DNA from: Acinetobacter sp. TR3 | Lineage (GTDB): Bacteria; Pseudomonadota; Gammaproteobacteria; Pseudomonadales; Moraxellaceae | Assembly (NCBI RefSeq): GCF_027105055.1 | Contig: NZ_CP114264.1 | Span: 1,240,001-1,304,000 of the forward strand | DNA length: 64,000 nucleotides | Direction of reading: 5' to 3' | Part shown: one piece after another, positions 55,098 to 63,754 of the stretch | Layout of the letters: every line of letters begins with the position of its first letter | How positions within the stretch are numbered: position 1 is the stretch's first letter | Notes under the pieces: model-generated | Database searches by the model: none | Told to the model about the DNA's origin: nothing | The model's input: only the letters and a program-made list of their open reading frames with translations | Program-made: the position numbers and the translations under genes

Positions 55098-56535
55098 GGT
55101 GTTTCTCCTTGTTTGAGTCTTGTTGATCAATGCTTTCATCGACTGCACTTAAAGGACGCATTGGGGTTTTGAAATGCCCATGACCTGCGGGTTCAAGATC
55201 AATCGCTTCAATAAATTCAGGACCTTTTTTCAGTAGTTTCAGCATGTAGTAAATACCGCTACCAAACACGATGGCATAGACCACCACGAAAATGATCAGA
55301 CTGATACCAACTTGATCGGCAGTCACCGTATGCGACAAACCATCTTTGGTATGCATCACCCCATAAATTACCCAAGGTTGACGGCCAACTTCGGTGGTGA
55401 CCCATCCCGCCAGTAAGGCGATATAGCCTGTAGGTCCCATGATAAAAGCGAATTTATGAAACCAAGATGAACCATAAAGCTTGCCTTTTTTACGCAACCA
55501 TAAGGCAACGAAAGAGAGCAGCACCATTAACATGCCAAGCCCAACCATGACACGGAAACTCCAAAACACAATGCTAGCATTTGGGCGGTCTTCAGGGGCA
55601 AAGTCTTTTAAACCTATGACTTTACCATTCAGTGAATGAGTCAGAATCAAACTGCCAAGATGAGGAATTCCGACTTCATAGAGATTTTCTTCTTTATCCA
55701 TGTTCGGAATGGCGAACAGCAGGAGTGGCATACCTTCATCGTGATTGGTTTCCCAGTGACCTTCGATCGCTGCTAATTTTGCAGGTTGATGTTTTAAGGT
55801 ATTTAAACCGTGATGATCACCAATCACCACTTGTAAACATGAAGTGGCGAGTACCATCCAAAGCCCCATTGAAAAGGATTTTTTGATCAGTTCATCACGG
55901 CGACCTTTGATCAAATGCCATGCCGCAGTACCCACCACCAATAAGGATGAGACTAAAAATGCGGCAACCGCCATATGCGCAAAGCGATAAGGGAAGGAGG
56001 GATTAAATACGATCGCCCACCAATCGGTTGGAATGATAATGCCATTTTCTATGCTAAAGCCTTGAGGTGTCTGCATCCAACTGTTCGAAGATAGAATCCA
56101 GAACATGGAAATACAGGTGCCGATTGCAACCATGAGGGTAGCAAAAAAATGCGCTTTGGGGCTGACCCGTCCCCAACCAAAGAGCATGATGCCGAGGAAA
56201 CCCGCTTCTAAAAAGAATGCACTTAAAACTTCATAGGTGAGTAATGGGCCTGTAACACTTCCTGCAACGCGGGAAAATTCGCTCCAGTTCGTGCCAAACT
56301 GGTAACTCATCACCACGCCAGACACGACACCCATTCCAAAGGCAACCGCAAAGATCTTGATCCAGAATTTGAACAGATCTTTATAAATGGGATTTTGAGA
56401 ACGCAGCCATTTCCATTCTAGCAGAGCGAGGAAACAGGCTAAGCCGATTGAGGTGGCAGGAAAGATAATGTGAAATGAAACAGTAAATGCAAACTGTATT
56501 CGAGCTAATTCTAAAGCAGTGAGACCAAGATCCAT
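55090..56535 (-). CDS. cydA: Cytochrome bd-type ubiquinol oxidase subunit I, CIO type
   Basis: A 481-residue protein carrying the haems. The b595 ligand His is in FTVSFHIIFPATS (His22), and other marks are GVVSGVVMSYQFGTNW, MFWILSSNSWMQTPQG and the conserved GRQPW near the quinol site. The periplasmic Q-loop between helices 6 and 7 is short, as in the cyanide-insensitive oxidase (CIO) subgroup rather than the E. coli long-loop type. AGGAGAGG lies just before the ATG at 56535. It is the first gene of cydA-cydB-DUF2474. CIO enzymes allow respiration when sulfide or cyanide blocks haem-copper oxidases. Confidence 0.94.
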   Translation of the reverse strand: MDLGLTALELARIQFAFTVSFHIIFPATSIGLACFLALLEWKWLRSQNPIYKDLFKFWIKIFAVAFGMGVVSGVVMSYQFGTNWSEFSRVAGSVTGPLLTYEVLSAFFLEAGFLGIMLFGWGRVSPKAHFFATLMVAIGTCISMFWILSSNSWMQTPQGFSIENGIIIPTDWWAIVFNPSFPYRFAHMAVAAFLVSSLLVVGTAAWHLIKGRRDELIKKSFSMGLWMVLATSCLQVVIGDHHGLNTLKHQPAKLAAIEGHWETNHDEGMPLLLFAIPNMDKEENLYEVGIPHLGSLILTHSLNGKVIGLKDFAPEDRPNASIVFWSFRVMVGLGMLMVLLSFVALWLRKKGKLYGSSWFHKFAFIMGPTGYIALLAGWVTTEVGRQPWVIYGVMHTKDGLSHTVTADQVGISLIIFVVVYAIVFGSGIYYMLKLLKKGPEFIEAIDLEPAGHGHFKTPMRPLSAVDESIDQQDSNKEKHHD

Positions 56536-56868
56536 ATATCCTCTCCTATAACAGACGAGCAAAAGCAGTCGCTAGGAAAATGTGAAAGAATGGACTTAAA
56601 TATTTGAAAATAAAAAGAGTGGCATGGATTGCTCAATCCTTATTTAAAATCTATTTAAGTTTTATTTATCATCCAATCTTCTGTTGTATATAAATAGGTA
56701 CAATTTCTTCTTGTTTTTTTATAACAGATGAATGGGAATGAAATGATCTGTTATATTTTTTTAACTAAACTCTGTAGCTATGCAGTTCTATATGCTTCAT
56801 CCAAAATGACAACATGAACTCAGCAGCCTATGCAATCTCAATAAGGCTGGTAGATTGTTCGAAACATA
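56536..56868. other. Divergent promoter region of cydAB and the disrupted gene
   Basis: No gene in 333 bp. It is very AT-rich, with candidate promoters for both sides but no FNR/Anr-type TTGAT-N4-ATCAA box that I could find. Nothing else is seen. Confidence 0.5.
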
Positions 56869-57400
56869 ATGATTTTGACTGGATGGCATATGACAATGTT
56901 TGTGACCAAAGAACTTAATGCGATGACGCATCTGTTTCAAGACAGAGAGCCATCGCAATCGGTACAAGAACAACTACGTCTTGAGTATGTCAATCTAGAA
57001 GCGACTTTATTAAGAGGCAAGGTTTTAAGAGATTTTTCCAAAGATCGTGTTGCTTATATTGCACAGTCTTCGATTGGTGAAAATGATAATAATCTGGGGT
57101 ATTTATTTGCGCCATTTATTATTGCCAATTTGAATCAGTCAGTGATTTATACAACGCCTGTCGTGTCATCAGTATTAGCAATTCTGAATTCCTATTTTCA
57201 GGCAGAAAAAAGTGTCAATCTCAAAATTGAACAAGTGCTGCATAGCCTAAAGCTATATATTGATCTGGTTGATTCCCAAAAGACTGAAGAGGATTTTCTG
57301 TTTCGTTGTCTAGTCAAGGCTTTGTGCCGAACTGATATCTTTCATATCTTTTTGGTCACAGATTTACCGATTGATCTGACACAGGTAAAGATCTTAGAAC

Positions 57401-57931
57401 CTATCCAGAATATTTTCTATGCAAAAGTAGCCTTAAAAAGGCTAAATTAATGAACTGAAGGCTCGTATTTAGGTGCTTTTCACAGTTTTTCCAAAGCCTT
57501 CTACATTTTTCTAACCAAGCAAATGATCTTTCCACAACCCAGCGTTGTGGTATGACTGCAAATTTATGTAATTCACTTCGTTTAGCAACTTCAACTCGCG
57601 CTCTGATTAAATCATTAACAGCCAAAGAAAAGGGTTCGCCTGTATAACCACCATCAACAAGTACAACCTCTACATTTTGTAAGGTGTCTCTATGTAAAGT
57701 TATGGCATCTAATGCACCTTGACGATCTGTTTTATCTGCTGTCGTAATAAATATTCCATGAGGCAGACCTTGAGTATCAACAATGATATGTCTTTTAATC
57801 CCTGAAACTCTTTTACCAGCGTCATAGCCTTTATTACGTGCGGTATCTGTGTTTTTTACACTTTGTGAATCAATGATGATAAAGCTCGTTTGTTCTTTCC
57901 GTCCATTGTTGATACGGGCCTCGCCAACCAC
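57401..57931 (-). CDS. IS427-type transposase, second ORF (catalytic)
   Basis: A 176-residue DDE_Tnp_1-type catalytic domain. The first Asp is in FIIIDSQSVKNTD, the second in VVLVDGGYTGEPF and the Glu in WVVERSFAWLEKCRRL. Its stop (TAG) lies inside the left terminal repeat at 57401-57403. It follows the first ORF in another frame as described there. The sequence looks undamaged. Confidence 0.87.
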   Translation of the reverse strand: MVGEARINNGRKEQTSFIIIDSQSVKNTDTARNKGYDAGKRVSGIKRHIIVDTQGLPHGIFITTADKTDRQGALDAITLHRDTLQNVEVVLVDGGYTGEPFSLAVNDLIRARVEVAKRSELHKFAVIPQRWVVERSFAWLEKCRRLWKNCEKHLNTSLQFINLAFLRLLLHRKYSG

Positions 57932-58202
57932 ATTTTTTTAAAGCTTGCTCAAGTATGCTAGGTTCAGTTTCTGATGGTTTTCTATTCCAAATTGAGAAGT
58001 AATAATGCACAGTGCTTTTAGGTGGAAAGTCTCGAGGAAGCATACTCCATTGACATCCACTTTTTAGAATATAGAGCAAGGCGCAAAACACTTCATAGAC
58101 ATCAACGACTCTTGGACGTGTTTGTTTTCTTCCGCTCAATAGTAACGGTTTAATTTCTTTAAAGGCTTCTCGACTAATGTCGCTGGGATATGGTTTTCTC
58201 AT
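57870..58202 (-). CDS. IS427-type transposase, first ORF
   Basis: A 110-residue N-terminal part with the DUF4096 domain (DISREAFKEIKPLLLSGRKQTRPRVVDVYEVF, CQWSMLPRDFPP) typical of the IS427 group of IS5. It overlaps the second ORF by 62 bp; an A-rich LKKCGW stretch lies at the overlap, so a frameshifted fusion is expected. The promoter end of the element is separated from its terminal repeat by the IS1 insertion, which may block transposition. Confidence 0.85.
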   Translation of the reverse strand: MRKPYPSDISREAFKEIKPLLLSGRKQTRPRVVDVYEVFCALLYILKSGCQWSMLPRDFPPKSTVHYYFSIWNRKPSETEPSILEQALKKCGWRGPYQQWTERTNELYHH

Positions 58203-58254
58203 GGGGGAGAATTTAACAAATTATTTTTCCAATTGCCAAAAAAGAATGAAATTA

Positions 58255-59059
58255 GGTGGTGTTCTAAAAAGTATGCTCATAAGAAAAGGAGGCAACGAGG
58301 AACAATTCAGCTATATTTAAATGTGTGAAAATCGAAATAGAACTTCATTGTCCTCGATGCCAGAGTACAAGTATAAAGAAGAATGGCATTAAACACGATG
58401 GTAAGCAAAACTATCGTTGTAAAGAATGTAATAGGCAGTTTGTGGGTGACCATAATTTGACGTATTTAGGCTGTCATTCAAAAGCGGTCAAATTGATTTT
58501 GCTTATGCTTGTGCGATGTTGTGGCATTCGGGATATTGCAAAGATTACGAGGTTTAGTATTGGCAAGATACTTAAAACGCTTACACAATCAAATCATGAA
58601 GTAATTCCTCAAAGAACTCATTATAAATGCTTGGAAGTTGATGAATTTTGGACATTTGTAGGCAACAAGAAAGATAAGCATTGGCTACAGTACGTCTATG
58701 ATAGAAGTAGCGGAGAAATAGTGGCTTTTGTATGGGGAGGAAGAGATGCTCATACAGCACAAAGGCTAAAAAACCGTTTAGAAGAACTGGGTATTACTTA
58801 TGATTGTATATCGAGTGATCATTGGGAAAGTTTCATCAAAATTTTTAAGCCGGACCAAGAAGGGAAATATTATACAGTCGGGATAGAAGGAAACAACTGC
58901 CAATTAAGACACCGCATAAGGCGAGCAGTAAGAAGAACATGCTGTTTTTCGAAGAAGGTATTGAATCATGTAAAAGCTTTTAATCTTGGATTCTTTTACA
59001 TTAACCACAGTTTTGTATAGTGATGTTAAAATGATCAGCATACATTTTGAAACACCACC
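58255..59059 (+). mobile_element. IS1-family insertion sequence (805 bp), inside the IS5 element
   Basis: Ends GGTGGTGTTCTAAAAAGTAT (left) and ...TTTGAAACACCACC (right), with an 8-bp target duplication TGAAATTA at 58247-58254 and 59060-59067. Ends are nearly the same as those of the IS1 element at 1200, but the internal sequence is clearly different. Confidence 0.92.
58325..59020 (+). CDS. IS1-family transposase, single-ORF type (second element)
   Basis: A 231-residue transposase with zinc-ribbon CPRC (9-12) and CKEC (32-35) and the DEFWTFVG, SDHW, GIEGNN catalytic motifs. It is an obvious relative of the protein at 1227-1928, with the same length and motifs but many substitutions along the whole length, so this is a distinct IS1 isoform, not a recent copy. 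It appears intact. Confidence 0.9.
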   Translation: MKIEIELHCPRCQSTSIKKNGIKHDGKQNYRCKECNRQFVGDHNLTYLGCHSKAVKLILLMLVRCCGIRDIAKITRFSIGKILKTLTQSNHEVIPQRTHYKCLEVDEFWTFVGNKKDKHWLQYVYDRSSGEIVAFVWGGRDAHTAQRLKNRLEELGITYDCISSDHWESFIKIFKPDQEGKYYTVGIEGNNCQLRHRIRRAVRRTCCFSKKVLNHVKAFNLGFFYINHSFV

Positions 59060-59448
59060 TGAAATTAATATTGGATAGGTTCTTAGAAGATTATTTTGAA
59101 ATTAAAATTGATGTGATTCATGCCGATACAGCACCGCAAATGGTTCCTGATGAATTGTTGAATACTAGAAAATTGTTATTTAAAAACAAAGATGAATTAC
59201 ATAAAACGATCTGTACTTTGTTTTCGAATCTCAATGCCAAACTTATTGCACAAATTGGTCAATTTAGCCAAGCGCAAGCTGCGCATCTAATTGAAGATAT
59301 GTTTTATTCAGAACATATTTTTGAGAAGTTATCGGTCTATGCCGAATACATGCAAACTCGCCTTCAAAATGGCGCGAGCTATAAGGTTTTGTCCACCATA
59401 TAGAGATGAATGTATTGAGTTTTCATATTTAAAATAGGAGGAGACAGT

Positions 59449-59631
59449 ATGTCTCAACAGCACTCAAAATTTCCGTATCTTGCCGTTGGAATTAGTATTT
59501 TATTAGGCTGCTTATTTTTAGGTTTCTTCTTCCTTGCTGTATCTCATCAGCCTGATTATATGCCATCACAACAGAAGCAAAATACAACTCAAATACCACA
59601 ATCCATTCAGCCTAATCAGTCGTCTGAATAG
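59449..59631 (+). CDS. Small single-helix membrane protein, 60 residues
   Basis: Not assigned to a family. One hydrophobic helix (YLAVGISILLGCLFLGFFFLAVS, residues 10-32) is followed by a Gln/Pro/Ser-rich, low-complexity tail of 28 residues, probably outside the membrane. The ribosome site AGGAGGAGACAGT is strong, so it is probably translated. It has its own terminator and lies ahead of the molybdopterin oxidoreductase gene, but no function follows from this. Confidence 0.6.
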   Translation: MSQQHSKFPYLAVGISILLGCLFLGFFFLAVSHQPDYMPSQQKQNTTQIPQSIQPNQSSE

Positions 59632-59658
59632 TTAATTTAAGCATTAGGTTTTAGCTCT

Positions 59659-59695
59659 CTTACTGGCCATTTGAGCAATTGCCAGTAAGTTTTTT
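59659..59695 (+). terminator. Terminator after the 60-residue membrane protein
   Basis: CTTACTGGC pairs with GCCAGTAAG over a 13-base loop, followed by TTTTTTAATTTT. Confidence 0.85.
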
Positions 59696-59802
59696 AATTT
59701 TAATCATTAGAATTAGACAAATCAAAAATAGAAAAGAATAAAAATTCATGTTAATTGTATCTTAGATTGAAACCAAAATAGCGCAATGATGTAGGCGATT
59801 AA

Positions 59803-62211
59803 ATGGATAATTCAGAGCAAAGCAAATTTAAACAAGAAAATATAGGTTATGCCAGAATCGAGCCTTATACCCAACCCGCAGGAGGGTGGGGAGCATTACT
59901 GAGTGTTGCACGAAATCTCAAGCGCCAAGATATCTTAAAAAAAGGTTCAATTACTTTACTCAATATTAATCAACCGACAGGTTTTGACTGCCCAGGCTGT
60001 GCATGGCCTGAGAAAAAAGATACACATGCCTTTAACTTTTGTGAAAATGGTGCCAAAGCGGTGGCATTTGAAGCAACCAGTAAAACCGTAACACCTGAAT
60101 TTTTTGCACAACATACGGTGAGTTTGTTGTCGGAACAGAGCGATTTTTATTTAGAAGATTTAGGGCGTTTAACTGACCCGATGCGTTATGACCCTGTGTC
60201 AGATAAATATGTCCCGATTTCTTGGGATGACGCTTTTCAGTTGATTGCTAAACATTTACAAGCACTCGATCATCCAGATCAAGCGGCATTTTATACCTCA
60301 GGTCGTGCCAGTAATGAGGCGGCGTTTCTCTACCAACTTTTTGTCCGAAGTTTTGGAACCAATAATTTCCCAGATTGTTCCAATATGTGCCATGAAACCA
60401 CGAGTGTTGGTTTAAAAGATGCGATTGGTTTGGGCAAAGGAACCGTTATTTTAGAGGATTTTGATCAAGCGGATGCCATCTTCAGCTTTGGACATAATCC
60501 GGGGACCAATCATCCACGTATGTTGGCGACGCTCAGAGAAGTCTCTCGACGAGGAGGCAATATTGTTGCGATAAATCCAATTAAAGAACGTGGCTTAGAG
60601 CGTTTCCAAGACCCACAAGCAGCATTGGAGATGATGACTAATAGTAGTACGCCAATTAGTCGTTATTACTTCCAGCCTAAAATTGGCGGGGATTATGCGT
60701 TACTTTTTGGGGTACTAAAGCATTTATCAGAATGGGATAAAAAGGCACTTGCGAAAGGGAAACCAAGCGTTTTTGATCGTAGCTTCATTGAAATGAATAC
60801 GATTGGCTTCGAGGAGATGTTATCTGAAATTGATCGAACAGATTGGGCGGAAATTCATCAATATACGGGGCTGTCAGCAGAACATTTAGAATCAATTGCA
60901 CAAATGTTCCTTGATGCCAAAAAGGCAATTTTCTGTTGGGGCATGGGCATTACCCAACATCGTCATGGGACTGCCAATATTCATATGTTGGCTAACTTGA
61001 TGCTATCACGCGGGCATATTGGTCGTCCGGGTGCAGGTCTATGTCCAGTACGTGGTCATAGTAATGTACAAGGCGACCGAACTATGGGTATTAATGAACA
61101 CCCAAGTGATAAACTACTAGATAGTATTGATCGGGTATTTGGGATTAAATCGCCACGTAAACATGGATTTGGTGTGGTCGATACCATTAAAGCCATGTAT
61201 GAACGAGAGGTAAAAGTTTTTATTGGTCTAGGAGGGAATTTTGCAGTCGCAACGCCTGATACTGCATATACCCAAGAAGGGTTACGCCGTTGTGATTTAA
61301 CGGTACATATCACCACGAAATTGAATCGTAGCCATTTGGTCTGTGGTCAAGATGCTTTGATGCTACCTTGTTTGGGGCGCACTGAAGTTGATATGCAGAT
61401 GCATGGTGCGCAAGCGATTTCAGTTGAAGATTCGATGAGTAATGTTCATCTTTCAGCAGGGCGTAATCCACCCATTTCAGACAATATTTTGTCCGAACCT
61501 GATATTGTCGCTCGTATGGCAGCAGCAGCTTTGCCAGACAGTAATGTGAAATGGCGTTGGTATATCGAAAACTATGATCGTATCCGTGACTCGATTGCTG
61601 ATGTCTTTGATGAATTTCATGATTTTAATCAACGTGTTTATCAATCAGGTGGTTTCCATCTAGAGCATCCAGCCAATCAACATGTGTGGAATACGCCAAG
61701 TGGCAAAGCTCAGTTTTTGATTACACCGTTGGCAGAGGTCTACCAAGATAAAGAAAATCAATACGCAGCAGCATATACTGAGCAGCAGGTGTATACCTTG
61801 ATGACTACACGCTCGCATGACCAATACAACACCACTTTATATGGTTTGGATGATCGCTACCGTGGTGTATTCGGGCAACGCCGTGTCCTGTTTATGAACC
61901 AAGCAGATATTGATGAGGCAGGGTTTGAAGCGGATCAATGGGTTGATATTGAGAGTGTGTTCTCGGATGGAGTTAAACGGGTTGTACACAGTTTCCGTAT
62001 TGTCCCTTATAACATTCCGAAAGGCAGTTTGGCAGCTTATTATCCTGAAACCAATCCATTAGTTGCCTTAGGTAGTCATGACAAATATGCCAAAATCCCA
62101 GCATCAAAAAGTGTTCCTGTGATTCTGCATGCAGGGCAAGCACCTGAACATTTTAATCTTGCAGTTGCAGTCGATCCTGAACATGCCAATGAAAGGGTGA
62201 GTCGTACATAG
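59803..62211 (+). CDS. FdhF/YdeP-family molybdopterin oxidoreductase
   Basis: An 802-residue protein of the formate dehydrogenase alpha-subunit superfamily. The N-terminus has QPAGGWGALLS and the YdeP-type GFDCPGCAWPEKKD (Cys63, Cys66). SNMCHETTSVGL near 193-204 contains Cys196 at the position of the selenocysteine in FdhF. The C-terminal guanine-dinucleotide-binding domain carries TTRSHDQYNTTLYG. A 4Fe4S cluster motif like that of true FdhF is not evident. The reaction is unknown: formate oxidation is possible, and YdeP in E. coli is linked to acid resistance. The next gene is fdhD, which sulfurates the cofactor. Confidence 0.9.
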   Translation: MDNSEQSKFKQENIGYARIEPYTQPAGGWGALLSVARNLKRQDILKKGSITLLNINQPTGFDCPGCAWPEKKDTHAFNFCENGAKAVAFEATSKTVTPEFFAQHTVSLLSEQSDFYLEDLGRLTDPMRYDPVSDKYVPISWDDAFQLIAKHLQALDHPDQAAFYTSGRASNEAAFLYQLFVRSFGTNNFPDCSNMCHETTSVGLKDAIGLGKGTVILEDFDQADAIFSFGHNPGTNHPRMLATLREVSRRGGNIVAINPIKERGLERFQDPQAALEMMTNSSTPISRYYFQPKIGGDYALLFGVLKHLSEWDKKALAKGKPSVFDRSFIEMNTIGFEEMLSEIDRTDWAEIHQYTGLSAEHLESIAQMFLDAKKAIFCWGMGITQHRHGTANIHMLANLMLSRGHIGRPGAGLCPVRGHSNVQGDRTMGINEHPSDKLLDSIDRVFGIKSPRKHGFGVVDTIKAMYEREVKVFIGLGGNFAVATPDTAYTQEGLRRCDLTVHITTKLNRSHLVCGQDALMLPCLGRTEVDMQMHGAQAISVEDSMSNVHLSAGRNPPISDNILSEPDIVARMAAAALPDSNVKWRWYIENYDRIRDSIADVFDEFHDFNQRVYQSGGFHLEHPANQHVWNTPSGKAQFLITPLAEVYQDKENQYAAAYTEQQVYTLMTTRSHDQYNTTLYGLDDRYRGVFGQRRVLFMNQADIDEAGFEADQWVDIESVFSDGVKRVVHSFRIVPYNIPKGSLAAYYPETNPLVALGSHDKYAKIPASKSVPVILHAGQAPEHFNLAVAVDPEHANERVSRT

Positions 62212-62258
62212 CCTCTCGAAATTCAAAGTTCGATTAGGCAATGTGAATGAGGTAAAGT

Positions 62259-63047
62259 GTGGATACAAAAATTCGTGGCTATGAAACGGTGCAAGTGCAT
62301 CGTTTCCATCGGGATATTTCAGAAAATGAGATGGACTATATTGTGCAGGAATATCCTGTTGCACTGATTTATAATGGGATTTCACATGCAGTGATGATGG
62401 CAACGCCTTCAGACCTTGAAGTATTTGCCAAAGGCTTTAGTCTGTCTGAAGGGATTTTACATAGTCTAAGTGAGCTATATTCACTTGAGATTCGTCACAA
62501 TACATTAGGGGTTGAAGTCGATATGACGATTTCCTCTCGTGCATTTATGGCGCTCAAAGAGCATCGCCGTATGATGGTCGGGCGTACAGGTTGTGGCTTA
62601 TGTGGTGTGGAAAGCCTAAAACAACTCTATGCGAATTTACCTGTCGTAAATACAAGCGTCTCTTCGATCTGGCTAAATCAAATTCCGAATGCGATTGCCC
62701 AACTCAAAGTCAGACAAAGAATTAGTGAACTCACTGGTGGCGCACATGCTGCGGCTTGGGTGGTGAAAGGTCAGATCGTGGCGTTATTTGAAGATGTTGG
62801 TCGGCACAATGCTTTGGATAAATTAATCGGTTACTTGGCTGAACAGAAAATGAATGTTGCAGAAGGTTTTGTGGTGATGACCAGTCGTGCCAGTTATGAG
62901 CTGATTCGCAAATGCGCACAATACAATATTGGACTATTGGCGACAATTTCTGCACCGACCAGTATGGCGATTGAGATGGCAAAACACTTAAATCTAACCT
63001 TGGCCAGTTTTTGCCGTGGTGATAGCTTTGTTTTATACACGCAATAA
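62259..63047 (+). CDS. fdhD: FdhD sulfurtransferase for formate dehydrogenase
   Basis: A 262-residue protein that passes sulfur from IscS to the molybdenum cofactor of formate dehydrogenases. The catalytic CXXC is Cys112-Gly-Leu-Cys115 in GRTGCGLCGVESL; ELTGGAHAAAW and GRHNALDKLIG are other signature blocks. It starts with GTG, 47 bp after the FdhF/YdeP stop, with GAGGTAAAGT upstream. Its presence in the same unit implies the oxidoreductase needs a sulfurated cofactor. Confidence 0.93.
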   Translation: MDTKIRGYETVQVHRFHRDISENEMDYIVQEYPVALIYNGISHAVMMATPSDLEVFAKGFSLSEGILHSLSELYSLEIRHNTLGVEVDMTISSRAFMALKEHRRMMVGRTGCGLCGVESLKQLYANLPVVNTSVSSIWLNQIPNAIAQLKVRQRISELTGGAHAAAWVVKGQIVALFEDVGRHNALDKLIGYLAEQKMNVAEGFVVMTSRASYELIRKCAQYNIGLLATISAPTSMAIEMAKHLNLTLASFCRGDSFVLYTQ

Positions 63048-63273
63048 TAGTAATAATTTATGATTTGGTTATTTGCACGCCATTACCAAAGACATGCTCG
63101 AAAATATATTCCTCAGCAAAGAAAATAAAAAGATAGATCAATAGCTTGATTTTAGTATCGTCGTTTTAGGTCATTTATGCTTTGGCTAACCTCTAATTCT
63201 CTCGAAAATTTGACTGAGTAAATCTAAGCAACTGCAAATAAAGACTTCATTTGCGGTTGCTAGAATATTGAGC

Positions 63274-63669
63274 TTATTGTGCAACCAAGTACTGCTGTAA
63301 CTGTACGCGGAATTGATCTGGGATACGGCCTGATTTTTGTGTGCTGAAATCAAAATACACTTGAACCGCTTTGCCACGTGCAACGCAATGCTCATTTTGC
63401 CAAGCTTCATGTGCCACAATAAAAGAAGAATTGCCAATATGCTCAATCCATGTTTTGATTTCGATATCAGCGCCGTAATAGATTTGGGCAACAAAATCGA
63501 CTTCCACTCGAGCCAGAATCAAAGGCAGATTTTTGATTTCCATACTTGGGTTAAATAGGCGAAAAACAGGTTCACGTGCTGTTTCAAACCAGCCAGTGAT
63601 CACCGTATTGTTGATATGTCCAAAAGCATCGGTTTCATAGAATCTTGGTGTAATCGAAAGTGTAAACAT
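63274..63669 (-). CDS. Acyl-CoA thioesterase, YbgC/4-HBT hotdog family
   Basis: A 131-residue hotdog-fold thioesterase. The active-site motif YETDAFGHINN (Asp and His in the family's D-xx-GH-xN) is at residues 10-20, followed by the long hotdog helix EPVFRLFNPSM and strands to QYLVAQ. The ATG at 63669 is preferred: upstream residues are unlike the family. It follows the outer-membrane factor gene by 85 bp on the same strand, but a functional link is unclear. Confidence 0.85.
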   Translation of the reverse strand: MFTLSITPRFYETDAFGHINNTVITGWFETAREPVFRLFNPSMEIKNLPLILARVEVDFVAQIYYGADIEIKTWIEHIGNSSFIVAHEAWQNEHCVARGKAVQVYFDFSTQKSGRIPDQFRVQLQQYLVAQ

Positions 63670-63754
63670 GGATTCACTGTTATTTTCTGATTTAAACCTA
63701 AACACTATAAGGGCTGAGTCTGTAAAAATCAGCCCAAATAGTCGACTTAAGCGT

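Larger units (their letters stand above)
57397..59082 (-). mobile_element. IS5-family element (IS427-type), itself interrupted by IS1
   Basis: Ends GAACCTATCCA... and ...TGGATAGGTTC (11-bp perfect inverted repeats) with a TTA target duplication on both sides (57394-57396, 59083-59085). Leaving out the inserted IS1 (805 bp plus its 8-bp duplication), the element is about 873 bp, normal for the group. The IS1 entered 24 bp inside its right end. Confidence 0.88.
56869..59403 (+). pseudogene. Unknown gene split by nested insertion sequences
   Basis: Two halves of one gene: 56869-57396 (176 codons to ...LTQVKIL) and 59086-59403 (EDYFEIKIDVIHADTAP... to LSTI). Removing the IS5-family element and one copy of the TTA duplication joins them exactly in frame as ...QVKILEDYFEIKI..., giving an intact ancestral protein of about 281 residues. 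I do not recognise the family: it is soluble, helix-rich, with no signal or Cys motifs, and is divergent from cydAB. The exact start is uncertain (ATGs at 56869, 56890 and 56926). Confidence 0.8.

Noticed and set aside
59047..59403. ORF of 118 codons starting in the IS1 right end
   Set aside because: The first codons come from IS1 and IS5 sequence; the rest is the 3' part of the interrupted gene and is annotated there.
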